45,864 nucleotides of DNA from Gammaproteobacteria bacterium (GCA_027365225.1 DAHXNV010000004.1:1-45864), one strand, 5' to 3'. Counted from the stretch's first letter, positions 1 to 8,744 are shown. Made by a program: numbers and translations. Notes: generated by a model from the letters alone, not told the origin.

Positions 1-1418
1 ACGGGGTCTCCTATCAGCTGAACGGCATCAATAGTCTGGCGACGGTGCAATTCCCGGGAGTCGCGACCAACAATCCGGCCGGTTACGGCGTCAGCTGGGC
101 GTGGAACGATATCGTCCACACGATCGACAAGGAGTCCTACGGCAAGCTCGGCGCCAGGCTGAAGATCGACGACGGGGCGATCAAGGACCTCAGGATGGGC
201 GTGCGGTTCGCGCACCACGAGCGCGAGACGATGTTTTCCCAGGACCAGGGCCTGAATTGTTTCAGCGGGGCTCCCAAGTGTGCGCCGGTCTACTCGGGTG
301 GCGAGTATCCGAGCAACTTCCAGGGTACGCTGCCCGGTGGCGGCGCCTGGGCCAACAACATCTTCATGGACTCGGAAAGCGCGATCGAGGCGTTCGATGC
401 CACGAATCTCAGCACCGGGCCGAGCCGCTATTACTGGCTGCAGTCCTATGATGTGCGGGAGAACGACTTCGCGGGCTATCTGATGGCCGATATCGGCGGG
501 CGCCGCTGGAGCGGCAACATCGGTGTGCGCTTCGTGAACACGCTGGAGGAAGTGCTGACGAACCTGCAGGGCGGCGCGCACCCGCTGACCTTCTCGGCGT
601 TCGGGGGGTTCACGCCCACGGAAATCGATCATCAATATTTCAATGCGTTGCCGAGCGCGAACCTGAAGTTCGACCTCACCCGGCGGCTGGTGGCGCGGTT
701 CGATGCGGCCGAGACGATGACACTGCCCGACTACAGTGCGCTCGGCGGCTCGATTCTGCTCACCGACACCAACCTCACCGGCGCTGGCGGCAATCCGAAT
801 CTGAAGCCGATCAAGGGCACGGTCTTCAGCACGGACCTCGAGTACTACTATGGACCGGAATCCATGCTGGAGGCCAAGCTGTTCGACATGAATATGACGA
901 ACTACGTGGACTTCGGTTCCGCGCAGGGCGTGTACTACGACTCGACGACGAAGCAGGATGCGACGTTCACGATCACCTCGCCGTTCAACATAAACGCCCA
1001 GATCAAGGGCGTCGTGCTCGCCTGGGATCAGGCGCTGCCCTACGGGTTCGGTCTGCAGACCAACTTCATGGTGGCCGACGGCACCGCCAGTGACGGTCAT
1101 CCGGTGCTCGACAACTCGAAGTACACCTACAACCTGGGCGGCTACTACCAGCACGGTCCGATCAGCGCCAATGTGGACTATAGCTATCGCTCGCACTACT
1201 ACGCGGCGGTGAGCGAGTCCTCGTCGGAGTTCGTGGCCGGCGCAGGGGCGTTGAATCTGCAGGTGACTTACAATCTGATGCGCGATCTGAGCGTGACGTT
1301 CGCGGCGCGTAATCTGGCCGATGCGCTCGTCAAGGAGTATGGCAACAACCTCTCGCAGCCGGTCGCGATCTACAACAACGGCCGGCAGTACTACCTGACG
1401 GCAGAGTACAAGTTCTAG
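1..1418 (+). CDS. TonB-dependent receptor, C-terminal part (5' end outside window)
   Basis: The frame is open from the left edge (codons start at base 3) and ends at a TAG, giving about 471 residues of beta-barrel. The region is rich in alternating aromatic and polar strands and in Tyr/Asn/Gly, and it ends in the strand YYLTAEYKF with a terminal Phe, the usual outer-membrane barrel signature. The plug and signal peptide must lie to the left. A GTG at base 45 is only an internal codon. The receptor would import a large or scarce substrate across the outer membrane using TonB energy. The next three genes (GH18 chitinase, EIIA-HPr-EI, NagE permease) suggest chito-oligosaccharides as substrate; that is inference from context. 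Confidence 0.9.
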   Translation, partial: GVSYQLNGINSLATVQFPGVATNNPAGYGVSWAWNDIVHTIDKESYGKLGARLKIDDGAIKDLRMGVRFAHHERETMFSQDQGLNCFSGAPKCAPVYSGGEYPSNFQGTLPGGGAWANNIFMDSESAIEAFDATNLSTGPSRYYWLQSYDVRENDFAGYLMADIGGRRWSGNIGVRFVNTLEEVLTNLQGGAHPLTFSAFGGFTPTEIDHQYFNALPSANLKFDLTRRLVARFDAAETMTLPDYSALGGSILLTDTNLTGAGGNPNLKPIKGTVFSTDLEYYYGPESMLEAKLFDMNMTNYVDFGSAQGVYYDSTTKQDATFTITSPFNINAQIKGVVLAWDQALPYGFGLQTNFMVADGTASDGHPVLDNSKYTYNLGGYYQHGPISANVDYSYRSHYYAAVSESSSEFVAGAGALNLQVTYNLMRDLSVTFAARNLADALVKEYGNNLSQPVAIYNNGRQYYLTAEYKF

Positions 1419-1731
1419 CTCTGGAAGCGGATGGACGGAGGATGCGGATCCTCACGCGGCGCATCGAGCGCCGGCAGGATGGCTGACCGGACGGGTTCCC
1501 GTGCCGGGGTCGCCGCGGGCACTCCCCCCGCTCGCGATGATCCCGGTTTGGCCGGCGCCGGCCCTAGGATGGGTGCCGGTCGCCGGCGGCGGGGCGCAGG
1601 CGGGTGTTCCCGCCGCGGGTGCGCGCGCCGGCGGTGGGCGTGCGCAGCACGCTGAGGGCGCGGTGCCGGAGGTTGCGGCCCGCGGATCTGCGCGCCACAG
1701 TTGCGAGGCGTTGCACATCGATGGGGTTACG
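1419..1731. other. Intergenic region before the chitinase
   Basis: About 310 very GC-rich bases with no gene I can support. The only structure that stands out is a perfect 14-bp palindrome at 1550-1563 (GGCCGGCGCCGGCC). A reading frame in phase with the chitinase extends back to 1501, but it codes Pro/Ala/Gly-rich low-complexity sequence ahead of the signal peptide, so I treat it as untranslated. I see no clear promoter or LacI-type operator. Confidence 0.5.
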
Positions 1732-2931
1732 GTGACATTCAATTCAGGGTCTGTGAGGCGCCCGGCGGGCGTGAGCCGGTGGTTCGTGGCGGTCGGCGCG
1801 CTGGTCGGGCTCGCGGTCGGCGCGCCAGTCAGGGCGGCGGTTCCGCAGGTGGCCGCGTACTATGACGGCGGTATGCCGGTGGCGGATATCCCCGCGGCCG
1901 ATTTGAACGATATCATCTACTCACTCGGCGAACCGACGGCCGGGGATGTTTGCGACACCCCAGGCGCTCCCCAGCTGCGGGACATGCGCGCGTTGCGTGG
2001 CCTGCGCCGGCGTCATCCCGGGCTGAAGCTGCTGGTTTCGATTGGCGGCTGGGACGCCGCGCCACAGTACTCCGATATCGCGCTCACGGCGGCCTCGCGC
2101 GCCAAGTTCGCGCGCAGTTGCATCCGCCTGTTCATCGAGCAGCAGCGCTTCAACGGCATCGATCTCGACTGGGAGTTTCCCGTTCGCGGCGGATTGATTC
2201 CATCCCGTCCGCAGGACCGTGCGGATGCCACTGCGCTGGTGCGGGAACTGCGGGCGCAGCTCGATGCGCTGGCACGGCGCACGCACCAGCGCTATCTGCT
2301 CACTGTGGCGACGCCGGCCGGCACGTGGCAGGAGGGCGGAGCATACTCGGTGAGCGACAGCTACGATCTGGCCACGCTCGTGCCGTACGTCAGTTGGCTG
2401 AACGTCATGACCTACGACATGAACACGATCTTCAGTCCCTACAGCGGCTTCAATACCCCGATGAAGCCAGATCCGCGCGATCCGACACCGCAGCCGCAGC
2501 GCTCGTGGGACAATCTCACCGGAGCGGTGCGCTACTACGAGGCCCACGGGGTACCGGCGGACAAGATCATGCTCGGCATGGCGTTTTACGGGCGCGGGTA
2601 CACCGGGGTGAGCGCGCGGTACCAGGGCCGGTATTCCAAGTTCACCGGCGTCATGGCGGAGATGCCTTGGAAGACCATCGCGTCGCGGATGCTTACGGAT
2701 CCGCACTGGGTGCGCTATTGGAGCGCAACGGCCGAGGCGCCCTGGCTCTACGACGCCCGCCGGCATGCTTTCTTCACCTACGATGACCCGCAGTCGCTGG
2801 CGCTCAAGGGAGCGTTCGTCCGCCGGGCACATCTGCGCGGGGCGATGTTCTGGGTGCTCGGTGAGGATGACGCCCACAATTCCCTGCTGCACGGGCTGCT
2901 CTCGGGCCTGAGGCCGCGAGCGTCCCGATGA
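1732..2931 (+). CDS. Exported glycoside hydrolase family 18 chitinase
   Basis: Single-domain GH18 enzyme of about 399 residues, expected to hydrolyse beta-1,4 GlcNAc linkages in chitin or chito-oligosaccharides with substrate-assisted catalysis. The catalytic motif FNGIDLDWEFP fits the family signature, with the acid Glu near residue 148. Strand motifs KLLVSIGGW and WLNVMTYDMN are also typical. The N-terminus is a Sec-type signal (basic RR, then a run of Val/Ala/Leu ending VRAA), so it is periplasmic or secreted. No carbohydrate-binding module is visible. The start is uncertain: GTG 1732 has GGGG five bases upstream, and GTG 1753 or 1771 are alternatives. The stop overlaps the next gene as ATGA, so it is probably co-translated with the PTS genes. 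Confidence 0.9.
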   Translation: MTFNSGSVRRPAGVSRWFVAVGALVGLAVGAPVRAAVPQVAAYYDGGMPVADIPAADLNDIIYSLGEPTAGDVCDTPGAPQLRDMRALRGLRRRHPGLKLLVSIGGWDAAPQYSDIALTAASRAKFARSCIRLFIEQQRFNGIDLDWEFPVRGGLIPSRPQDRADATALVRELRAQLDALARRTHQRYLLTVATPAGTWQEGGAYSVSDSYDLATLVPYVSWLNVMTYDMNTIFSPYSGFNTPMKPDPRDPTPQPQRSWDNLTGAVRYYEAHGVPADKIMLGMAFYGRGYTGVSARYQGRYSKFTGVMAEMPWKTIASRMLTDPHWVRYWSATAEAPWLYDARRHAFFTYDDPQSLALKGAFVRRAHLRGAMFWVLGEDDAHNSLLHGLLSGLRPRASR

Positions 2932-5501
2932 GCGCGCTGGTGTTGGTGTCGCCGCTGGCGGGCTGGAGCGCGCCGCTCGAGGAGGTACCCGATCCGGTGT
3001 TTGCCGGGCGGATGCTCGGGGACGGCGTGGCGATCGATCCTCTGGGCTCGACGCTGTATGCGCCCTGCGAGGGTGAGGTGGTGCTGCTTCCCGAGACGCG
3101 CCACGCCATCACGTTGCGTACGGCTGAGGGGCTCGAGGTGCTGATGCACCTCGGCATCGACACCGTCGGCCTGGGCGGGGAGGGATTCGAGGCACTGGTT
3201 GCTCTCGGTCAGCCGGTGCGAACCGGTGATGCGTTGATCCGTTTTGATTTGGATCTGCTGGCGCGCCGAGCCCGCAGCTTGCTGACGCCGATACTCGTGA
3301 TCGGCGCCCAGGGTACCTGGGCCCGCCGCGTCCAGGGCTGTGCTGTGAGTGTGGGCGAGGCACTGATGGAGTGGGTCCCGGCCGGCGCTCTCGCCGATGG
3401 TGTCACGGCGCGGGCCAATGCGGGCGAGGCGCGTGGCCGCACTGTGCGCGTTGCGCTCGAGCACGGCATACATGCCCGGCCCGCCGCTCAGGTGGCCGCG
3501 GCGATCAAGGGGTTTCAGGCTGAAGTCAGCCTGCACGCCGCGGGACGCCAAGCCAATGCACGCAGCCCCGTCGCCCTGATGACTTTGGGGGTGCGCGGGG
3601 GCGGTCAAGTGGAAATTCGCGCTGCGGGCCCGGATGCGGCCGCCGCGATCGAAGCGGTCGAGGCGGTCCTTGCGGCCGCCGAGCCGGCCACGGCGGACTC
3701 GGACACGCCGCCGAGAGCGCCGAGGTCCGACCAAACGCTGCCCCCGCGTGTGCAGCCGGAGCCATTGTGTTCTGGTGCCGTGCTGCGCGGCGTAGTGGCA
3801 AGCAGAGGTTTTGCGGTTGGCCGGGCTGCCGTACTGCGCCCGCGTGAGATTGCTCTCGAGGAGGCTGGCGCCGGCTGCGAGCACGAAACGCGGGAGCTCG
3901 ATCGGGCCCAAGCCCTGGTGCGAGCGGCGCTCGAGCAGGCTCGATCCGGTGCAGCGGGGCCGGCTGCCGAGGTGATCGAGGCGCATCTGGCGCTGCTCGC
4001 CGATCCGTACCTTCAGACCCAGGCCCTGAGTTGGATCGGGCGGGGCAAGAGCGCGGGCTATGCGTGGCGCGCGGCCATCCGCGAGAGTGTTGCGGCGCTG
4101 CGTGCCCTCGGGGATGCGCGCATGGCCGAGCGGGCCGACGACCTGAACGATCTGGAGAGGCAAGTTCTGCTCGCCCTCGCTGGCGAGCCCGTGCCGGCGG
4201 CTTCGGCTCTGCCTCCCGGCTCCATCCTCATCGCCCGGGAACTGCTGCCCTCGCAACTGGTGGGACTCGATGCCGAGCGGCTTGCGGGCATCTGCCTCGC
4301 GGCCGGCGGGGCCACCTCGCACGTGTCGATCCTGGCGGCCGCCGCGGGCATTCCGGCCCTGGTGGCTCTCGGGCCGGCCGTCAGTGAGATCGTCGAGGAC
4401 ACCGCGCTGATTCTGGATGCCGAAGTCGGCGAGCTGCACGTCGATCCGGGCGAGCCGCGCGTGGAGGCGGCGCGAGCGCGCACGATGCGCAATGCCGAAC
4501 GGCGTGCCCGCGAGCGTCAGGCTGCCCAGCGCGAGTGTCGCATGGCCGATGGTACGCGCATCGAGGTGCTCGCAAATCTCGGCTCGCTGGCCGACGCCGA
4601 GGCGGCGATGCGCAACGGTGCCGAAGGTTGCGGGCTGCTGCGTACGGAATTTCTCTTCCTCGAGCGCCGCGATGCCCCGAGCGAGAGCGAGCAGCGCGAC
4701 GAATACCAGCGCATTGCCCGGGCGCTTGCCAGCAAACCGCTGACGATTCGCACGCTCGACATCGGCGGTGACAAGCCGATCGACTATCTACCGCTGCCGC
4801 GGGAGGAAAATCCGGCGCTCGGGCTGCGCGGCGTGCGCACCAGTCTCTGGCGCGAGGACCTGCTGGATGAGCAGTTGCGCGCCGTGCTCGCGGTGGAGCC
4901 TGCGGGCCAGTGCCGCATCCTTCTGCCGATGATCACGGACGTGATGGAACTGCGCGCGGTGCGGGCGCGCCTCCTCGAGGCGAGCCGTCAAGTGGGTCGC
5001 ACCGCCCCGATCGAGCTTGGGGTCATGATCGAGACCCCGGCCTCGGCCCTGATCGCCGCGGTGCTCGCCCGCGAGGCCGAGTTCTTTTCCATCGGCACCA
5101 ACGATCTGACCCAGTACACCCTGGCCATGGACCGAGGCCATCCACAGCTTGCCGCGCGGCTCGACGGGCTGCATCCGGCCGTGTTGACCCTGATCGCGCG
5201 CACGGCCGAAGCGGCGCACGCCCACGGGAGGGGCGTTGCGGTGTGCGGCGGACTCGCGGCCGATCCGGCTGCTGCGCCGATTCTCATCGGTCTCGGCGTG
5301 CGCGAGCTCTCGTGCGCGCCGGCGGCGATCCCGGGCGTGAAGGCGCTGATCGGCGAGCTGACGCTCGAGCACTGTAAACGCTGGGCACGCGAGGCGCTCG
5401 AGCAGGAGTCGGCCGAAGCGGTACGCGGGCTGTCAGCGGCGCAGGCTGGCAAGACCGGCGAGTCGGCGCCGTCCGGCGCCTGCGCGTCTGCGCGGGGGTA
5501 A
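2928..5501 (+). CDS. nagF: EIIA-HPr-enzyme I fusion phosphotransferase (NagF-like)
   Basis: An 857-residue multidomain PTS protein that carries phosphate from phosphoenolpyruvate to the sugar permease. Domains in order are EIIA of the glucose/GlcNAc type (about 20-150; active His74 in LMHLGIDTV), HPr (about 168-255; His182 in HGIHARPA) and enzyme I (about 285-840). Enzyme I has phospho-His465 in GGATSHVSIL, the substrate motifs LRTEFLFLER, RTLDIGGDKP and FSIGTNDLTQYTLAMDR, and active Cys773 in VCGGLA. All catalytic residues are present. The ATG overlaps the chitinase stop, and the NagE permease starts five bases downstream, so the phospho-relay and transporter are one operon. The domain order matches NagF-type proteins of pseudomonads and xanthomonads. 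The exact sugar is inferred from the permease type and the chitinase. Confidence 0.9.
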   Translation: MSALVLVSPLAGWSAPLEEVPDPVFAGRMLGDGVAIDPLGSTLYAPCEGEVVLLPETRHAITLRTAEGLEVLMHLGIDTVGLGGEGFEALVALGQPVRTGDALIRFDLDLLARRARSLLTPILVIGAQGTWARRVQGCAVSVGEALMEWVPAGALADGVTARANAGEARGRTVRVALEHGIHARPAAQVAAAIKGFQAEVSLHAAGRQANARSPVALMTLGVRGGGQVEIRAAGPDAAAAIEAVEAVLAAAEPATADSDTPPRAPRSDQTLPPRVQPEPLCSGAVLRGVVASRGFAVGRAAVLRPREIALEEAGAGCEHETRELDRAQALVRAALEQARSGAAGPAAEVIEAHLALLADPYLQTQALSWIGRGKSAGYAWRAAIRESVAALRALGDARMAERADDLNDLERQVLLALAGEPVPAASALPPGSILIARELLPSQLVGLDAERLAGICLAAGGATSHVSILAAAAGIPALVALGPAVSEIVEDTALILDAEVGELHVDPGEPRVEAARARTMRNAERRARERQAAQRECRMADGTRIEVLANLGSLADAEAAMRNGAEGCGLLRTEFLFLERRDAPSESEQRDEYQRIARALASKPLTIRTLDIGGDKPIDYLPLPREENPALGLRGVRTSLWREDLLDEQLRAVLAVEPAGQCRILLPMITDVMELRAVRARLLEASRQVGRTAPIELGVMIETPASALIAAVLAREAEFFSIGTNDLTQYTLAMDRGHPQLAARLDGLHPAVLTLIARTAEAAHAHGRGVAVCGGLAADPAAAPILIGLGVRELSCAPAAIPGVKALIGELTLEHCKRWAREALEQESAEAVRGLSAAQAGKTGESAPSGACASARG

Positions 5502-5506
5502 ATCTG

Positions 5507-7336
5507 ATGAAACGGTTGCTGAACGCTCTACAAAAGCTCGGCGGCGCACTGATGCTGCCCATCGCGGTCCTGCCGGTCGCCGGTCTGCTGCTGCGGCTCG
5601 GTCAGCCCGATCTGCTCAACATCCCGGTCATGGCGCATGCCGGTCAGGCCATCTTTTCCAACTTGGGGCTGCTGTTCGCGGTCGGCGTGGCGATCGGTCT
5701 CGCCCGCGATAACCATGGGGCCGCCGGGCTGGCGGCCGTGGTGGCGTACCTGGTGACCCTCAAGGGCGCGGCGGTGTTTCTTACGGCGCCGGCCTCCGTG
5801 CTCGCGGGAGTCCCCGCGCACGCGCAGGCGCTTCTGGCGGTGGCATCCACGGCCAAGGAGCTGCAACAGCTCACCGTCCCGGTGGGGCTCGTCTCGGGGT
5901 TGATGGGCGGGGCGCTGTACAACCGTTTTCACCGCATCAGGCTGCCGAGCTACCTGGCGTTCTTCGGCGGGCGGCGCTTCGTGCCGATCCTGACCGGCTT
6001 CGCGGCGCTGCCGCTGGCCATCCTGTTGGGTCTGGAGCTGCCGCATCTGGAAAGCGGCATGGCCACGCTCAGTCGCACGGTGCTGGCCGCAGGGCCGTGG
6101 GGGCTGTTCATTTACGGCGTGCTCAACCGCCTGCTCATCGTCACCGGGCTGCACAACATCCTCAACAGCTTCGCCTGGTTCATGGTTGGCAATTACCACG
6201 GTGTCACCGGCGATATGAACCGCTTCTTCGCCGGCGATCCGACCGCTGGCAGCTTCATGTCCGGCTTCTTCCCGGTGATGATGTTTGGTCTGCCGGCGGC
6301 GTGCCTGGCCATGTATCATACGGCGCTGCCGCACAGGCGCGCCGCAGTGGCGGGTCTGCTGCTCTCGATCGCCCTCACCTCGTTTCTCACCGGAGTGACC
6401 GAACCGGTGGAATTCACCTTCATGTTCCTCGCTCCGGGCCTGTATCTGGTGCACGCGCTGCTGACGGGACTGGCGTTCATCATCATGAATGCCCTCGATG
6501 TGAAGCTCGGTTTCACCTTCTCGGCGGGCCTGTTCGATTACGTGCTCAACTTCAATCACGACACCCATCCGCTGCTGCTCTTGCCGGTCGGGGCGGTGTA
6601 TTTCGGTCTGTATTACGGGATTTTCCGCTTCGCCATCCTCAGGTTCGATCTGAAGACCCCCGGTAGGGAGGCGGCCGAGCCCGCGGCGGCCGAGCAACCT
6701 GCGGGGATCGGCCAGCTCGAGGGGCTGCCGTCGGGCGCCGGTACGGCTGGCGCGGGCGCCAGAGCCTTCATCGCCGCGCTGGGCGGGTCTGAGAATCTCC
6801 AGGGCGTGAATGCCTGCACGACACGCCTGCGCCTGACCGTGAGGTCTCAGGAAACGGTCGATCCGCCAGCCCTGAAGCGCCTGGGAGCGATCGGCATCGT
6901 GCGTACTTCGGCCGATACTCTGCAGGTGATCGTGGGTCCCACCGCGGAGCTGCTGGCCGGAGAGATCCGTGAGGCGCTGGCAAGCCTGCCCGGCGGCCAG
7001 GGGATACCCGCCTCGAGCGCTAAGGTCGAAGTGCCCGAGTTCGCTGTGGCCCACGCGCCGCGGCCGCGGGACGTCGCATTGAGCCGGACGATCCTCGAGA
7101 AGCTGTTGGCAGCGCTCGGCGGCGCGGCGAATGTGCGCACGGTGGAACCGGCCGATTCTCGGCTGCGGATCGCGGTGGCGAATGCCGGCGGTGTTGACCA
7201 TGAGGCACTGAGGCGGCTCGGGTTGCGCGGCAGCGCCCTCGTAACGCCGAACTGCGTTCACGTGATCGTCGGTCCGGCCGCGCAATCGGCGGCCCATACG
7301 CTCGAGGACCTGCTCGGCGCGGTCGGCACCCACTGA
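5507..7336 (+). CDS. nagE: PTS N-acetylglucosamine EIICB permease with duplicated EIIB domain
   Basis: A 609-residue permease of the glucose/GlcNAc PTS family. The N-terminal EIIC domain (about 1-370) has many membrane segments and the family motif FLTGVTEPVEF, and would import GlcNAc while phosphorylating it. A first EIIB domain (about 420-490) has the phospho-cysteine Cys437 in VNACTTRLRL. A second EIIB-like domain (about 528-600) aligns closely (VEPADSRLRI), but the cysteine position is Ala549, so it cannot accept phosphate in the normal way. EIIA is supplied by the upstream fusion protein. No nagA, nagB or regulator follows, so later GlcNAc-6-P catabolism must be encoded elsewhere. Confidence 0.9.
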   Translation: MKRLLNALQKLGGALMLPIAVLPVAGLLLRLGQPDLLNIPVMAHAGQAIFSNLGLLFAVGVAIGLARDNHGAAGLAAVVAYLVTLKGAAVFLTAPASVLAGVPAHAQALLAVASTAKELQQLTVPVGLVSGLMGGALYNRFHRIRLPSYLAFFGGRRFVPILTGFAALPLAILLGLELPHLESGMATLSRTVLAAGPWGLFIYGVLNRLLIVTGLHNILNSFAWFMVGNYHGVTGDMNRFFAGDPTAGSFMSGFFPVMMFGLPAACLAMYHTALPHRRAAVAGLLLSIALTSFLTGVTEPVEFTFMFLAPGLYLVHALLTGLAFIIMNALDVKLGFTFSAGLFDYVLNFNHDTHPLLLLPVGAVYFGLYYGIFRFAILRFDLKTPGREAAEPAAAEQPAGIGQLEGLPSGAGTAGAGARAFIAALGGSENLQGVNACTTRLRLTVRSQETVDPPALKRLGAIGIVRTSADTLQVIVGPTAELLAGEIREALASLPGGQGIPASSAKVEVPEFAVAHAPRPRDVALSRTILEKLLAALGGAANVRTVEPADSRLRIAVANAGGVDHEALRRLGLRGSALVTPNCVHVIVGPAAQSAAHTLEDLLGAVGTH

Positions 7337-7816
7337 GCAGTTCGGAGCGCGCCGGTTCGAAGAACACACCTCCGTCGCGCCGCGGCGGGAGTTCAGACGT
7401 CGGTCGCGGACGTGAATGCGAACCGCAGACTAGCGGCATCTCCGCGAACGGCCTTCCGTACGTTTTTCACTCTCTGCTTCTGACATGCCAGAGATCGATC
7501 CAGGCGCACGGGTCGCTGGACGTGGTCCGACGCGACTCCGTTGACGTCCATTCGCGCAGCCGGTGCGAACGGTGACGTGAAAACGTCAGCAGACGCAATA
7601 CACACACGGTATCCCCCGAGCAGCCGACTGCGGCACAACAGCTCGGCTTGAGGGTCCATCCGACGAGGCGGTGCGCGCCACCCGTCGCGGATGCTCTCGG
7701 TCGATGGGCCACGTGAAGTGTCGCGAGTTGGCACTCTCCCGCGTGCGCCGGCACTCCGGGCGGCACCGGCGCGACGGTTTGACGTCAAGCACGACGTGAC
7801 GTATTTCACGTGATTG
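7337..7816. other. Intergenic region between nagE and vapB remnant
   Basis: About 480 bases with no gene I recognise. Minus-strand open frames here are Arg/Ser-rich and match nothing I know. A 10-bp palindrome (CGCCGCGGCG) lies near 7377 but has no T-tract. The hexamer ACGTGA recurs several times, including in the inverted repeat next to vapB. The stretch may hold the debris of older genes. Confidence 0.4.
7779..7811 (+). promoter_or_regulatory. Possible promoter and operator of the vapBC remnant
   Basis: A TTGACG -35-like box (7779-7784) lies 17 bases from a weak TATTTC (7802-7807). Overlapping the -10 is a perfect inverted repeat, ACGTGA-6 nt-TCACGT (7794-7811), five bases before the GTG of the antitoxin remnant. 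Type II antitoxins usually repress their own operon by binding such repeats. Assignment is by position and symmetry only. Confidence 0.4.
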
Positions 7817-8063
7817 GTGGCCAAAGCGAATATTACCAGGATGCGCGATCGAGCCTGCACTTTTGAAGAAGGCTCGGGCAGTGGCCGCACGGCGTGGACA
7901 AAGCGTGAGCGCGCTGCTGGCCGACCAGCTGCGCGAGCTTGTCGATGAGGACGCGCGGTATACCTCGGTACGCAGGCGGGCGCTGTCGTTGTTTCGCAAC
8001 CCGCTGTCGCCAGCGGGAGTACCTCTGCGGCGCGAAGAGTTGCATGAGCGTCGCCTTCGTTGA
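7817..8063 (+). pseudogene. VapB-type antitoxin, frameshifted
   Basis: The main frame reads LLKKARAVAARRGQSVSA and then LLADQLRELVDED, typical of the helices of a ribbon-helix-helix VapB antitoxin. The N-terminal strand lies in another frame, starting at GTG 7817 and reading VAKANITRMR. The two frames join cleanly if one G near 7847 is removed, giving ...RMR-IEPALLKKARA. As written, the gene is therefore broken by a +1 insertion. An isolated TTG at 7863 could start the second frame but would omit the DNA-binding strand. The 3' end overlaps the toxin start by 20 bases, as in vapBC operons. The alternative is a one-base sequencing error. Confidence 0.65.
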
Positions 8064-8497
8064 CTGCACTATTCTGATCTACGCGCATGACCGGGACGCG
8101 GGCATGAAGCGTCAGCGGGCCGTGGCGAAGCTGAGCGAACTGTGGGAGTCGGGGAATGGCCGGCTCTCGATCCAGGTGCTAGAGGAGTTTTACGTTAACG
8201 CGACGCAAAAGCTCGCGATCCCTGTTGCACGTTCCACGGCGCGAGACGTCATCAAGACGTATGGCGCGTGGATTCATCACGCGACGCCTGTCGAAACGAT
8301 CGCGCGTGCGGTGGAAAGTTCCGAGCTGGCCCGGAGTTCCTTCTGGGTGTGCGCTCATGGTGGCCTCGGCCGAGGAAGTCGGTGCCGATGAGCTCCTCAG
8401 CGAGGATTTGAACGACGGCCAGGCGATCGCCGGCATCAAGGTCGTGAATCCTTTGACGGGCGGCCACAGGGTCGATGAGGCCCGGGACGGCCGGTAG
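8044..8497 (+). pseudogene. VapC-type PIN-domain toxin, frameshifted
   Basis: From ATG 8044 the protein begins MSVAFVDCTILIYAHD, the PIN-domain start with its first acidic residue, followed by VLEEFY with the second. At SFW (8339-8346) the frame breaks. PIN proteins continue with WDALMVA, and here ALMVASAEEVGADELLSEDL appears in the +1 frame after four bases (GTGT, 8347-8350) where three are expected. The frame then ends at TAG 8495. The break removes the third catalytic Asp, so the ribonuclease would be inactive even if the frame were restored as GTG or TGT. The gene is downstream of and overlaps the vapB remnant. Confidence 0.7.
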
Positions 8498-8602
8498 GCG
8501 TTTTTGAGGGCCGATGATCCCGCCGCCGTAGGTGGCGAACGGTGAGCCAAAAACCACGCTTTTGGGCTCAACGGCGCTGGGCGGTGCAGGAGCCCCGATC
8601 CA

Positions 8603-8632
8603 GCGCGTCCTGAATAGCGATTCAGGACGCGC
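8603..8632. repeat. Perfect 13-bp inverted repeat with 4-base loop
   Basis: Arms GCGCGTCCTGAAT (8603-8615) and ATTCAGGACGCGC (8620-8632) enclose AGCG. There is no T-tract after it, so it is not a standard intrinsic terminator. An imperfect hairpin (GAGCC...GGCTC, 8544-8569) lies just before it. It could be a REP-like element or the remnant end of a mobile element. Confidence 0.6.
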
Positions 8633-8744
8633 GCCAATACGCTGGTTTGCGCGATTTCCGTAGCGTTTGTCTACGACGGTCCAGGCGGCGTCGCAAATCC
8701 TCTGTAAAAACTCACCAACAGATGTTGGAGCCGCCCTCGAGCCG

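Noticed and set aside
1501-1731. N-terminal extension of the chitinase
   Set aside because: The added 77 residues are low-complexity and would bury the signal peptide.
2778-4439. 553-residue minus-strand open frame opposite the EIIA-HPr-EI gene
   Set aside because: No recognisable domain, and the plus strand encodes an intact PTS protein with all active residues.
7393-8088. 231-residue minus-strand open frame across the vapBC remnant
   Set aside because: No known motif, no ribosome site, and the plus strand shows clear VapB/VapC homology over part of it.
8603-8632. Intrinsic terminator
   Set aside because: The hairpin is strong but is followed by GCCAATACG, not a T-run.
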